A DNA stretch of 64,000 nucleotides from Benincasa hispida (GCF_009727055.1 NW_024064458.1:124001-188000), one strand, 5' to 3'; positions 21,732 through 33,192 are shown, counted from the first letter of the stretch. Notes: generated from the letters alone by a model not told the origin. Made by a program: numbers and translations.

Positions 21732-22576
21732 ACAAAGGGTAGAAAAAGAGAGGGCTTACAATTAAGTACTCTAATTCCTTCAATTTTAGCAACTAAGCAA
21801 ACATGTTCATAAACTAATATATAATTTTGAAGACGTACCTTTGAAAAACTCTTCAATCTTCGACTTTAGCCTGAATCTTCACTACAAAATGTTGTAGACC
21901 ACCACTTGATCTTTCCTACTATTTTCTAAGACCTTAGATTGAATAATGGGATTCAAAATGAATTTGAATTGAGATAAATAGATTTAGCTTGAATCTTCAC
22001 TCCAAAATGTTGTAGACCCCAAGCAAATCTATTTGATTAGAATTTTACATCTGAAACACAAAATCTTTTGTGGAAAAATTGTGAGTGGAAAAATGGTTGC
22101 ATGTGTGGGAAACACCCACTTTGGTTTTTGTTTTTGTTTTGTTTTTGTTTTTTTCATTTTAAACTAAAATTGAATCTAATTTCAATTTTAAATTGAATTC
22201 AAAATTCAATTGAAATTAAAATGAAAAACCAATTTTATAATATATTAATTCAATAATTTACCATATAAAATTCATTTTCTAAATTGAATTTATATTAAAG
22301 TCAATGTAATTTTGAAATTACAAATTTCAAATTAATTTAAATACTTAATAAAATAATTTAATTAATTAATAATTTAATATCCAATATTAAATTATTAAAT
22401 TACCAATTTCACAAACATGAATTCATATTTATGTAATTAAATATTTTAATATTATCTAATTCTCCAATTTCATTTAAATTCAATTATTAAAACGTGTAAT
22501 TATATTATATAAAATTACTGATTCCCTTAATTCGAATTTGAACGTTTCAAAGTCTCTCATCACGCTTGTCAGAGTT
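21732..22576 (-). mobile_element. Copia LTR fragment, minus
   Basis: The segment 'gaagacgtacctttgaaaaactcttc..cttgaatcttcac' and the A/T-rich block ending TTTGAACGTTTCAAAG correspond to 47.9-48.55 kb in the LTR at 47,819-49,585. It is cut off at about 22,576 by the Athila-like LTR. Confidence 0.55.
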
Positions 22577-24169
22577 CGAGACCCATGTCGTTAATAAGCC
22601 TCAAACTTGATTAAAAGAAAATTATAAATATTTGCTACTGCAACCACTCTAAAGACGTAGCAATAGTGGTAAGTTCGAGTCGATCCCCAGAGAAGCGCGA
22701 TTGGTTTCGTTAAGTTAATTTTCTAACTAGAGTGATAAATGGGGAGTTTTGTGTGGAAGAGATAAAATGTGCAAAATTAAAATAAAAGGGTAAATGTAAT
22801 CTAGAATAGGAGTCTATCTAATATCTAGAGTAAGAGAGAGTTTCCTATACAATTTCTATAATGAAAATTGATGATTAAACGAATGTTCAATTCTATGCAT
22901 GCACGACTAGCAAATTGATTCGACTTAACTAATCTCTACAAAGGCCGAAAATTGATTAAATAAAAATCAATCAAGCGTCGGAATTATTATTTAAGGTCGG
23001 AAAGACCATGCCCTAATTAAACTATATACTCTTAATTCTACTAGGTTATTAGCGATCATATAGAATTAGAAAAACATATGCATTAAGAACAAGGATTCAA
23101 TCGCATCAATTAAAAGTGAGGAAAATCCATATTCAATTAACCAATTTATTCTTCGAATCTGGATTAAACATGCAATGCAAAGATTCAAGGTTAACCTATA
23201 CATCTAAATACATTCAATCGATGCTACCGGGTAAATTCAGAGCATGGACGATTACTAGGATACGTGCGAGCTCGAGATTAACTAGCGGAGACATGCAATC
23301 ATGATAAGATCGTCAGTCTAACACACAAATGCAATCTAAATTCATCAAGATTCAAAGAAAAACATAGGATTGAAGAACATTACATTTAATTACTGAAACA
23401 CATGGCTCTTGCTCAAAGAAACTAGATAGAAGTTACATCTTAATTCATAGACAAATCCGAGATACACATCCGATCCATCGATTACAACCCAAAACAAAAG
23501 GAAAACCTAACTTAAAGACACTAAATTCTCAAGGCAAAGGAAGAAGAATGAAGGTTTACTTTGGCCTCCATCAATTTAGCCCCCAAAGTTCAGCATAATT
23601 TGACCTAAAACCGAAGAAGATATTTATAGAAAACGGGACAATGTCGCAATGGTAGAACTAGCGTTGCAACGCTGAAGCAGCTGATTAAGAGCATAAGGTG
23701 AAGAAGTCCAACGCTGCCCTGACGCTCAATTGCACGCACGTGAGGCTCTCCGTCCGTCAAAGTTTGTAGCTTTGCAACACTGATGGGGAACTTTGCAACA
23801 CTACCCATTCTGTCCATCAGTGTTGGGCTGGCACATCACGACGGTGGCATTGTAAATCCTCGGAGCATTGCGACACTAAGAGTAGCATTGCAACGCTCAC
23901 TTGCACATCAAGCGTCAGGCGAGCGTCGAACCTAGGAAAATCACGGGCGTTGCATTGCTCCAATAGGGGCACTTTAGTCTTTTTCACTCCTTTGAAGCTC
24001 GAATGCTCAAATTAACTCCAAATTGCTCCAAATTAACCCCGATCAGCTCCAAATCGCCAATTCTACCTCTTGATTGCTCGGTACCTACAAAATAGAAAAA
24101 ATAAACACATAAAATCCAATAACGAACCCGAATTGAGCAAGGATTAATAACTCTTTTTTAGAGTTATCA
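22577..24169 (-). mobile_element. Athila/Tat-like LTR (3' LTR of the 22.6-29.6 kb element)
   Basis: On minus it starts TGATAACTCTAAAAAAG at 24,169 directly after a polypurine tract (AGTTGGGGGTGTT). It continues with GTAGGTACCGAGCAATC and the GCAACGC-rich U3, and ends near GGGTCTC at 22,577. The same start is seen at 53,237 and, with changes, at 32,502, 38,344 and 63,072. A matching 5' LTR end lies at 29,318-29,573. Confidence 0.75.
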
Positions 24170-24182
24170 AACACCCCCAACT
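24170..24182 (-). other. Polypurine tract
   Basis: Minus strand reads AGTTGGGGGTGTT and is followed at once by the LTR start TGATAACTC. This is the expected plus-strand priming site of an Athila/Tat-type element and fixes the element as minus-oriented. Confidence 0.75.
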
Positions 24183-24520
24183 TAATTCTTACTTATCCTG
24201 AGCAAGGTAGAAATACACAAAATAGAATATAAATCAATCAAAGATATACTAGCTTAATTTACAATGTTGTTACTTCAGTCTCAAAAGTCAAATCGAGTGA
24301 AATTTGAAATCAAGAACGAAATTTAATTATGATCAATCAATGAAGCACAAGTTTAATAATGATACTTAATCTATTCATGCATGAGTGAGCCTAGAGTTTT
24401 GCTAGTTAAGCTTGCACAGCCCCAAAAAGTTTTAAAAAGTCCTCATCCTGTTTTCCTTCTACTCTGGCTCGGTTACAAAACCCTGCAAAAAAGAGTGAAC
24501 ACTAAGACAAGGGTGCTTAA
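24183..24520 (-). mobile_element. Athila-like internal region, 3' part, non-coding
   Basis: Sequence between the polypurine tract and the nested Gypsy element. It continues at 27,705 after the insertion. No recognisable coding sequence. Confidence 0.5.
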
Positions 24521-25020
24521 TGTCACAATCGCTCTTTCGGAAGGTTCTCTTAGCGATTGTGCGGCACTTGTTCCTGCTCACGAACAAGTCAGCCAACTCG
24601 AATACGGACTGCCGATGGCACACTGAGTGCCTCTCGCAACCTCCACCCTCGTTTTAGGGAAAACGGTTTTAGAAAACGGGTTTAGAGAAAAGGTTTTCGT
24701 AAGAAGTTTTGTGAGTGTGAATAAAGAAAGAAAGATTGTAGTAGACTAGAAAGCAATAAGCAACAACAACAGCTTTATAGAGTACTACTCCGGGTATGAG
24801 GAAGTGATGGTTAGTCTTATCTCCATATAGTGCATTCTGAACAAAAAGCCAACTGGCGCCCTTGCATATGCAAAAGGCGAGTGGTCACTTACAATGAAAA
24901 TGTAAAGAAAGCAAGCTAACTAAGCTAATACAATACAAGATATGAAAGTATGCTAGAAGGGGGTTGGATTGAGCATGCAGCCATGGGCAACAGGCCCTGG
25001 ACAAGCATGACCATTGTGCA
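24521..25020 (-). repeat. Gypsy 3' LTR
   Basis: Begins TGTCACAATCGCTCTTTCGG and ends GACCATTGTGCA. It is almost identical to 27,204-27,704, differing at scattered bases and one small indel near CGCCC. TG..CA ends are present on both strands. Confidence 0.88.
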
Positions 25021-25902
25021 TCTAACAGTACTGTCCCATCCTTCTTCTTCTGGAACAATACTGGGGCTCCGTAAGGGCCCTTCGCCGGTCTGATAAATCC
25101 TGCATCTAACAACTCGTCTAAACTGTTTCTGAAGCTCAGCCAATTCTGGCGGGGCCATCCGATATGCATTCTTGGCAGGCGGCTTTGCCCCTGGTAACAA
25201 CTCAATCTCATGGTCAATCCCCCTTCGTGGGGTAAGGACTTGGGCAAGCTTTCGGCATGACGTTTCGATACTCTTCCAAGACAAATAGAATGTCTTGGGG
25301 ATCTCCTCTTCAGTGGACTCAACTGATTCTATCGAGATGGCCATTGAACGTGGGTTCGTCGTGGCCAGGCCTCTCTTCAATTGGAGCGCTGAGATTATCC
25401 TCACCCCATTTGGCTGCTTGATACTGGCTTGGACTACGGTCGGTGTAGATTCGGTAATGACTAAGCATTTGGCGAGGGGCATTAGTATGACTTTATGTTC
25501 AAGTAGGAATTCCATCCCCAGTACCACGTCGAAATCATCCATCTTGACAATCACGAAGTCAACGAAGCCCTTCCAGTCTCCTAACTTCACCGGAGTTCTC
25601 TTCGCTATCCCCGTAATCGGTAGGGCTGCGGAATTCACAGCTTTCATCTTCCCTGCATCTCTTTCCCAAATCAAGTTCAGGCGGCGAGCTTCCGTTTCAG
25701 CCATGAAGTTATGGGTAGCCCCAGAGTCAACCATAGTGTTTTTGTCTGATCTTTGGTTGACCCAAGCGTCCACATACATGAGACCTTTCTCTAGTGGCTC
25801 CATCGCCTTTCCCATATTCTTCTGGAGTGCAGATAAGAATTTCAATGCCCCCATCCTGGAATTCTCAATTTCTGCAGCTGGCTCGGTTACCGTCTCCTCC
25901 AT
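25021..25902 (-). pseudogene. pol: Gypsy aspartic protease and start of reverse transcriptase, truncated
   Basis: The 25,902-start frame has an aspartic protease domain. The catalytic motif VDSGATHNF is at residues 58-66 (about 25,726), and the second signature VVLGMEFL is near residue 130. A linker follows, then the entrance to reverse transcriptase (HEIELLPGAKPPAKNAYRM). After a frameshift near 25,130 the other frame continues with LLDAGFIRPAKGPYGAPVLF and stops making sense a few codons after KKKDG, where the LTR begins. The YXDD active site, RNase H and integrase are absent. The protease motif itself is intact. It lies on the same strand as gag upstream and the tRNA primer site. Family placement as Ty3/Gypsy is secure from domain order; the clade is not determined. 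Confidence 0.87.
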
Positions 25903-27180
25903 TCAGCCTTGTCTTCGGAGGTAGAGGCTAACGTGGCTTGAAAAGCATTGAACGCGGTTCGATTTGGACATTCGTTCGCCTATGTGGCCCTCTACATATG
26001 AAAAAGACAGGGGGCGATTGTAATTGTTATGCTGTTGTGGCGCCCCGCCAGTTGTTTCCTGATCTCAGTTGGAAGATTTACGGTCCCCCCTGTGTTCTTG
26101 TCTCCTCCCTTAGGTCTGGGAGGACTGGAACGGTTGTTTCTGTTTCCCCCATTTGAAGAAGTTGATTGCTTCCTCACATCTTGTGAGTCAGTGCTAAGGT
26201 CGTATAGCCGTTCAGCTGCCGTATAGGTAGAGGGGAGATCCTGTACTCTCGTTCATATAGTTTTGATTTCGCCCACGGTTTCAGCCCTTCCACAAAGCAA
26301 AAGACCTTGTCTTTTTCAGACATATCTCGTATGTCCAACATGAGTCCTGCAAACAGTTTTACGTAGTCCCTGATGTTACCTGTTTGCTTTAGCTGGAGTT
26401 TTCTTCCGAGCACAAGATTTCGACATTTTCAGGGAAGAACTGCGAACGAAGTTCTTGTTTCAATCTATCTCAAGTATCAATAGTGCAGCTTCCTTCCTGT
26501 ATGTCTGTAAATCGTGATCTCCACCACAGTTTTGCATCTTCAGCTAGATGCATCGTTGCTAGTGTGACTTTCGACTCTTTAGTCACTGTGTTCGTCGCCT
26601 TGAAGTATTGCCAAGGTTGAAGATAAAATTTTCCAGGGCTTTCGCTTTTCGCACCCCACAGAAGGGTTTCGGTTCTGGGATTTTTATTCTGCTCACTGCC
26701 ATCGCTCCCAAGATGGGGCTTGGTTCCCTACTGCTCGGATGGTGAGATTCACCCTAGCACTCACATCCGCTATCTGCGGCTCTGACGACATCCAGGGCCG
26801 ACCGAAAGTCTTCAGATAAATCGGTTACTATCTGAAGTATTGATTTTTGGAGCTTTTCAGCTCTTCGACACGCTCCTCTATGTGGGCAACAGAGCCCGAG
26901 GAGCTATCGCCTCGTTCAAAGCTGCCGAACCGTACTGTTTTGGTCTCGAGGGTCTCTACCCTCATCATCAATTCTCTGACGGGTAATCCATCTAGGCGGC
27001 CTACCACCGCATCAATTCCATCGGCTTTCTCGGCAACTCTTGTAGTCGAGTCTCAAGGAAACGGACATTATCTGGACCTCTCTCAGGTAGAGCATTTGTT
27101 CTTCCATCTCTACCAATCTGTCCACATGGGACTTGTTCAGGTTCTTCGTCGCCGACATGATCACTGATTTTCCCTCTATA
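25903..27180 (-). pseudogene. gag: Gypsy gag, degenerate
   Basis: Gag is read in pieces on the minus strand from about 27,160 to 25,903. The N-terminal part has SHVDRLVEMEEQMLYL and a leucine-rich LETRLQELPRK stretch. A capsid-like piece follows at 26,413-26,174 (GNIRDYVKLFAGLMLDI, FCFVEGLKPWAKSKL), then a basic/proline-rich part with SSPPRPKGGDK. A damaged zinc-knuckle region near 25,990 reads PCLFHM followed by GPH out of frame. Several stop codons and frameshifts break it, so no functional capsid protein can be made. The start of this reading follows the primer-binding site at 27,187 by only about 30 bp. The gag identity rests on pieces and order, not on a full domain. Confidence 0.75.
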
Positions 27181-27186
27181 AGCCAA

Positions 27187-27202
27187 CCTGCTCTGATACC
27201 AA
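27187..27202 (-). other. Primer-binding site (initiator Met-tRNA type)
   Basis: Minus strand reads TTGGTATCAGAGCAGG, immediately after the 5' LTR end TGTGACA plus a single G. This complements the 3' end of initiator methionine tRNA, the usual plant Gypsy/Copia primer. Confidence 0.85.
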
Positions 27203-27203
27203 C

Positions 27204-27704
27204 TGTCACAATCGCTCTTTCGGAAGGTTTCTCTTAGTGATTGTGCGGCACTTGTTCCCGCTCACGAACAAGTCAGCCAACTCGAATACGGACTGCCGAT
27301 GGCACACCGAGTGCCTCTCGCAACTTCCACCCCCGTTTTAGGGAAAACAATTTTAGAAAACGGGTTTAGAGAAAAGGTTTTCGTAAGAAGTTTTGTGAGT
27401 GTGAATAAAGAAAGAAAGATTGTAGTAGACTAGAAAGCAATAAGCAACAACAACAGCTTTATAGAGTACTACTCCGGGTATGAGGAAGTGATGGTTAGTC
27501 TTATCCCCATATAGTGCATTCTGAACAAAAAGCCAACTGGCGCCCTTTGCATATGCAAAAGGGCGAGTGGTCACTTACAATGAAAATGTAAAGAAAGCAA
27601 GCTAACTAAGCTAATACAATACAAGATATGAAAGTATGCTAGAAGGGGGTTGGATTGGGCATGCGGCCATGGGCAACAGGCCCTGGACAAGCATGACTGT
27701 TACA
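27204..27704 (-). repeat. Gypsy 5' LTR
   Basis: Plus reads TGTCACAATCGCTC...GCATGACTGTTACA. It pairs with 24,521-25,020. The two LTRs differ at few positions, which suggests a fairly recent insertion relative to the surrounding debris. Confidence 0.88.
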
Positions 27705-28450
27705 CCTAACACACACAAAAAAAAAATATAAAGGGCATTTATTTTATCAGGAGGGCTAGCTTTCACACTCCACCATCGGTAACCTATCACTCTTTTCTCG
27801 CGGGTCCTAATCAGACATGGTGGAGGTAGCTCTTTTCACCTTTATCCATGCACACATGCACACTATATATTTTTTTTTTTTTGTTGTAGGCACACCAACA
27901 TATGCCTCATTTTTTATATGCAATTTTTTTTTTCAAAATTGCAACTAATTTTGCTTTTCTTTCTTTCTTTTCTTTTTTTGTTTTTTTATTCACAGTAGGC
28001 CCTATTTTATCCACTTTGTCTAGTTTTGCTCTACAACAAGTATAGTTACTCCTAAGTCAAAGGTGTACCTTTCGGGGTGATAATAGAAATACAAACCAGA
28101 TAACCCAATTCTAAGCATACAAGGCTTTAATTTCACAAAATAACGACTTAAAGATGCATGAGAGACAAGAAAAAATTTTAAAATTGGGCTAAAATCATGA
28201 TTATGCTTTCCTAACATTCTTTCATGTAAATTCTATCACATGAAGGGTGCGTCATAAACTATCATGATAACAACAGAGCAAAAAAGCTAACAAGGCAATT
28301 AAAGTACACAACACTGTCTGAACCAGATAGGTCGAATTTGGTATTTTTTGTATTAGATAAAAAAGGTAAAAATAAAGAATCAAAAGACTCAAGGACTGAC
28401 TCTTTAGAAAATAAAGACTCTGACTCAACTAACTTTTAAGAAGAACAAAA
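27705..28450 (-). mobile_element. Athila-like internal region, non-coding part
   Basis: Resumes the Athila-like element right of the nested Gypsy copy. It contains T-rich runs at 27,868-27,883 and 27,925-27,935 and no recognisable coding sequence. Confidence 0.45.
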
Positions 28451-29160
28451 CTAAAAAATATGCGATATACCAGACGACAGAATGGGGCGAGGTTTTTCAG
28501 CCTCTAACTCCATCACCTGGAAATCGACGGGTTTAGGCCCAAATTCTCCATAGTTCTCACAACCTGGCTTTAGACATGGCATGTTATCCTTCAACTCATC
28601 CTCGGTATCGATATAGGTTACCTCATCGTTGCACGCCTCGGTTATGTAATAAGATGTGAGAAGTAAGGGTTCCAATCCTCTCCCAACTGAATCAGAAGGT
28701 TGAGTGACTGGGTCTCTCAAACTCTAAAGGTCAGTTCCAACCTCAATCTGAAGACTAAAGCTCTCTTGGAGGTCACGCATCTCCTTCTAAAAAACAAGAT
28801 TGTTAATAGCAAGTTGTCTAATCACATGTTCTAATGACATACCTGAGTTGGCGGTGTGAGCATGCATCATCATGTCGGATATGGCAGGGTGTGAATCATA
28901 GTGGAACTCGACCCATCCTATGGTTCCATAGCCATAAGACTCCTCCCATCTAGGGTGATGAAAATCATCATCCATATAACTAGGATACCCTCCTATGGAG
29001 TAGTCTCGTGGCATAGGGCTCTACTAAAAAATTGGGCATGCTTGCTCAGGGTGATCAATCCTACTTGCTTGCACCTACTGCGGGTTACCTACAACCAATT
29101 GACTAACCAAAGAAGTTAACTCAGCAAGTTGACCATGAAGGTCCCGAAACTCTTCACTAA
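28451..29160 (-). pseudogene. Gag-like remnant of the Athila-like element
   Basis: One reading frame on minus is open in blocks: SEEFRDLHGQLAEL near 29,150, then a D/H/Y-rich block at 29,014-28,787 (MPRDYSIGGYPSYMDDDF, EHVIRQLAINN), then 28,720-28,451 (acidic, TDTEDELKDN-like). They are separated by stop codons. It lies just downstream of the TGGCGCC primer site, where gag should be. I do not recognise a conserved capsid or zinc-knuckle motif, so the gag assignment rests on position. Confidence 0.45.
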
Positions 29161-29299
29161 GCTGAGATGCTCCGCTCGATTGTCTCCATCTTTATTGAGG
29201 ATATCTGTCGATGCTTAGAATACTGACACAAAAAGGAAGACAAATCCAAAGCAAAAGAATACTTTAACAAGAAATTTAATTGCCGAAATGTTAATGGCT

Positions 29300-29317
29300 T
29301 CCCGAGCAATGGCGCCA
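29300..29317 (-). other. Primer-binding site, TGGCGCC type
   Basis: Minus strand reads TGGCGCCATTGCTCGGGA. It is close to the TGGCGCCGTTGCCGGGGA primer site that is typical of Athila/Tat Gypsy elements; a sister version is at 34,756. Confidence 0.75.
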
Positions 29318-29573
29318 TTTTTAGATAGAGCCTGAGACCTACGTCGTTAATAATACTCAAGCTTGATCAAAAGAAAATTTGTAAATACCAAACTACTCCT
29401 ATCACTACAAAGACGTAGCGACAGTGGTAAGTCCAAGTCGATCCGTAGAGAAACGCGATTGGTTTCATTAAGTTAATTTTCTAACTAGAGTGATAAATGA
29501 GGGGTTTTGTGTGAAAGAGATAAAAGGAGCTATCTAATTTTTAGAGCAAGAGAGAGTTTCCTATGCAATTTCT
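29318..29573 (-). mobile_element. Athila-like 5' LTR, 3' end only
   Basis: Matches 22,577-22,865 of the 3' LTR in order (CGTCGTTAATAA, GACGTAGCGACAGTGGTAAG, GCGATTGGTTTC, GAGAGAGTTTCCTATGC). It is cut after CAATTTC by a Copia LTR. Confidence 0.75.
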
Positions 29574-29883
29574 GAAGGAACACATTCTGATGAGAACTGT
29601 AAGCGGGAGCAAGATCGTCCTAAATTCCATTTTTCGTTGAATGTAAATTTTACAGTAAAACAAAGAATCACGATATGCATTGATATATAAATTACAACAT
29701 GTTATCAAAAAGGTTTTAGAAACCTTACATTTGAAGACCTTTCTTCAAGAATCCCTTGAACAAGCCTTAAACACCTTGAAGACTATCTTCAAGAGAACTT
29801 TGATCAAGATAAGAACATGACCACAAAGACTTCCTCGGTATTCTCAGGTAGAGAACCTAGAAGTGGTGGGCTCTGGTTATTTT
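29574..29883 (-). mobile_element. Copia LTR fragment, minus
   Basis: Starts TGAAGGAACACATTCTG, equivalent to TGTAGGAACTC at 9,829 and TGGAACTC at 49,756. Goes on to GGTATTCTCAGGTAGAGAACC and GTGGGCTCTGG, then stops at the CACTA terminus. Confidence 0.65.
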
Positions 29884-31360
29884 CATTACAAGAAATTCGG
29901 GCTTTAATGTCAGTTTTAAACCGACATTAAAGATACTGTTATTAAAGCCCTTTAATTTCGGTTGTCTTTAATGTCGGTTGGGCTTTAATAACACTGTCGT
30001 TAATGTCGGTTGCAACCAACATTACGACATCAAAAGCCTTTAATGTCGGTCGCAACTGAAGCTCATAATCCATTGAAGCCTAGAATCTATGTCCTTTTTT
30101 TAAAATTCCATTGTCGAATCCATTTTTAATATCAGTCAAAAAGTTAAAAACGACATTATATGTCTCGTGTTGGGTTAGGAAATGTCCATCATTGTTTTTA
30201 TTAAAAATATAAAAAAATTTGCATGGCAAGCCATCAATATTTGTCTTCCACCTATGAATTTATCCACAAACAAGAATTAATATTTCCAATCCATTAAATA
30301 TACTCATCAAATATGAACTAAACACACTAATCACCAACATTTGTATAACAATAATAGACTTTCATAGAATACTTACACCAAGCCATCATTTCTCTCATTC
30401 ACAAATATCAATTAGTACTAATTCTTTGAATACTTAACACCAAATACCCCATAAACACAAAAATATTATACATAAATCTTTCAATAAATAGATCATGGTT
30501 AGATAAATTTGCATTCATTGGAAGCTAGCATTTACATTCTATTGAGACAAAAAACAAGAAGTACATCCTTACACAAATTGACCAACAAAACTTGCCCATT
30601 GGGTTCGAATTACGTCAATCTCTCCTTGGGTATATGCCTTTTTTGTATTGAACTACAAAAAAAAAGATAAATTCAACATAAGTTTACATCCATTTATTAA
30701 ATTAAAGCTAGTATATAAAAAATAAAAAAATTACGTACGAGACTAGTAATGGGAGTAGTAGGATTATGCACTATTTCGTGTATATACAAGCACATAATAC
30801 TCGCATCCTACAGAATCTAATTGACAGGGGCACTACATATAAAGAAGTTGAAAACAATTATTCTTATGTTCAAATGAACATAAATTGTTAAAAAATGAAT
30901 GCAAATTTACCTTTACAGGTTTCCATTTTGGAAAAGACCGACGGTGTTGGAGATCGTGCTTGGCTTGCCAATTTTTCCCACTAAATAGTTTGAAAACATT
31001 AGTTAAACATATATACTTCAATTAAGAGCTAAGAAAGTTAAATTACACTTACATATTTATAACTCCATGAAAATCCTCTTGAACCTTACTTCGAATAGAG
31101 TCCAAAACATAAATACAATTTTCCTGTAGATTAGTTACAATCAATATCCAATGATAACTATAATAAGTAACAATTTTGAAATATTAGTACGCGTATAATA
31201 CAAATGAAAAATAACCTAAGAACTTGTATTGACTTACCCTGTGTTATATGGAATAAGGACTAATTGGTCCAAATTAGCCAATTCTAGTTGACTGGCTAAA
31301 TTTCGGGATCGAATATCTTGAGACTTCACGTGTGACGATATTCTTGCTTGATCAATTATA
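29884..31360. mobile_element. CACTA (En/Spm-type) transposon end, truncated
   Basis: CATTACAAGAAATTCGGGC at 29,884 is one mutation from the CACTACAAGAAA terminus of plant CACTA elements. Within 180 bp there are many direct and inverted copies of TTTAATGTCGGTT / AACCGACATTAAAG, the subterminal repeats bound by the transposase in this superfamily. The remaining 1.2 kb is non-coding or exon debris. The opposite terminus was not found, and the right border (near 31,360, where Copia pol begins) is approximate. Confidence 0.6.
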
Positions 31361-32501
31361 AAAACCTCTTGTAGATCCATTTACAACCCATAGGTTTAAC
31401 CTCATCAGGTTGATCTCAAGATCCCATACGGAATTGAAGTACATAGATTCCATTTCGAGATCCAATATTCTACATTGCCTTCTTGTAAGACAATGGATCC
31501 TCAACTTCGCCATCAGCGACCATAGCTAGGATTTTTGTTAAACCCATATAGCGAACAGGTGGGTTCGCAACCCTCCCACTATGAGGTTTCCTCAACATTT
31601 GAGGTGGGGATTTGACCTACTAGATGATCCTACTTCAACAACTCTTGTTGAGGTACTAGGTTCTTCAATAACTCTTGTTGAAGATTCAGTAGTTTCTTTG
31701 GAAATTTCATTCAACACAATCTTACTTCTGGGCATGTGCTCCATTATGTGGTATTCTTTAAGAAAAGTAGCATTTGTCGATACAAACACTTTGTTTTCTT
31801 TAGGATCAAAGAAGTAACCATCTCTCGTTCCTTTTGGATAGCCTACAAATAGGCACAATCTTGAATGTGGTTCCAATTTCCAAGGATTAGCCTCAAGCAT
31901 ATGTGCTGGGCAACCCTAAATTCTGAAATAACGTAAACTAGCTTTACGACCATTCCATAACTCCAAAGGTGTCCTAGCAACACTTTGAGAAGCAACACAG
32001 TTTAGGATGTACGCTGCAGTCTCTACTACATAACCCTAAAACGAGTCAGGTAAGGAAGTGTAACTCATCATAAACCAAACTATGTCCAAAACGGTTTGAT
32101 TTCTCCTTTCTGTACACCATTTTGATGAGGTGTACTAGGTGCCGAGAGTTGGGATACTATTCCATGTTCTATCAAATAGTTCTTGAATGGTAAATCCATA
32201 AACTCTCCACCCCGATCAAATCAAAATGTTTTAATCGTTCTATTTAATGCATTTTCAACTTCAGCCTTGAATTCTTTGAACTTTTCAAAAGATTCAGAGT
32301 TATATTCAGATTCAGACTTTTCAAAATAAACGTACCCATATCTTGAATTATCATCAGTAAAAGTGATAAAATATTCATAACCTCCTCTAGCTTTTACATT
32401 CATTAGACCACAAAGGTCTGAATGTACTAACTCTAAAGGTTCTTTGGCCCTGTAACCATTTTCAGTAAAAGGTCTTTTAGTCATGTTGCCTTCAAGGCAT
32501 G
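31361..32501 (-). pseudogene. pol: Copia integrase and start of reverse transcriptase, broken
   Basis: On minus, 32,514-32,221 reads as the integrase start: CLEGNMTKRPF, then EPLELVHSDLCG with the first catalytic Asp, and FTDDNSRYGYVYF. The next frame adds DRGGEF and STPHQNGV near 32,100. After stops, 31,900-31,592 holds the post-integrase segment (LCLFVGYPKGTRDGYFF, NKVFVSTNATFL). A further out-of-frame piece at about 31,450-31,380 resembles the reverse-transcriptase entry. The third integrase catalytic residue (Glu of QNGVAER) appears lost to a frameshift. The upstream side is cut at 32,501 by an Athila-like LTR, and GCATG at 32,497-32,501 abuts it. Nonfunctional. Confidence 0.82.
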
Positions 32502-32596
32502 TGTTAGCTCTCAAAAAGAGCTATTATTCCTAGCTTAATTTTGGCCCGTTATCGGATTTTACATGTTTATTTTTCTATTTTGTTGCACTGAGCCAT
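32502..32596 (+). mobile_element. Athila-like LTR, first 95 bp
   Basis: TGTTAGCTCTCAAAAAGAG, then GCTATTATTCCTAGC and TGTTTATTTTTCTATTTTGT. It is the same start as the solo LTR at 38,344, and is split by the element at 32,597 and resumed at 36,317. Confidence 0.65.
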
Positions 32597-33192
32597 TGAT
32601 GACATGCAGATATGCATGTCAACTTAGGCCTTTTACTTAGAATTATGAAGGTTGTTAGGCAGAATATGAATCAATCATGTTAGGAATTCATGAGAAAAAG
32701 TGTTTGCGTCGATCAACATATCGAATCTCAGGTAACCCATTACTTTGCGTTAATTATGCGTTCAATGTTCTATTTTTGTAGCCAGTGCAGGAAATGAACG
32801 CAAATGCGAAAATCGGACCATCATATAGACGACCGCATGCGGTGAAACACTCCATCGCAAGGCAAACGCATCGATCAACGCATGGATGTTGCGGTAATTA
32901 GACGTATGCATCCATCGCATGGGAATTGCTCGTCAAACGATTGCAGTCATCATGTAGAGTTGCGGTGTTAAGTGAATGCGGCCATTGAATGATTGTGGCT
33001 ACGCGACAACACATTCTAATGGGATCAACACAAAGTTAGTGGAATGAATGCATCAACGCATCTACCTCGAGAATATCCAAAGCTGATGCTGACATTTCAC
33101 CTGCCACGCCGTTGGTGGCAGAGGTTCAGAAAAGACTAACGCGTCGAACGTCAGACTCAGAGCAGTCCAATTAATGTTGTCGGCGATCCAAA

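Larger units (their letters stand above)
24521..27704 (-). mobile_element. Deleted Gypsy element with two LTRs, nested in an Athila-like element
   Basis: Two nearly identical 500-bp LTRs (24,521-25,020 and 27,204-27,704) bound a 2.2-kb internal region with degenerate gag, protease and the first part of reverse transcriptase on the minus strand. CTTAA at 24,516-24,520 and CCTAA at 27,705-27,709 are the probable target duplication with one mutation. Most of reverse transcriptase, RNase H and integrase are missing, so the copy cannot transpose by itself. Confidence 0.88.

Noticed and set aside
25295..25924. 209-codon plus-strand frame
   Set aside because: Antisense shadow of the Gypsy protease/reverse transcriptase reading on minus.
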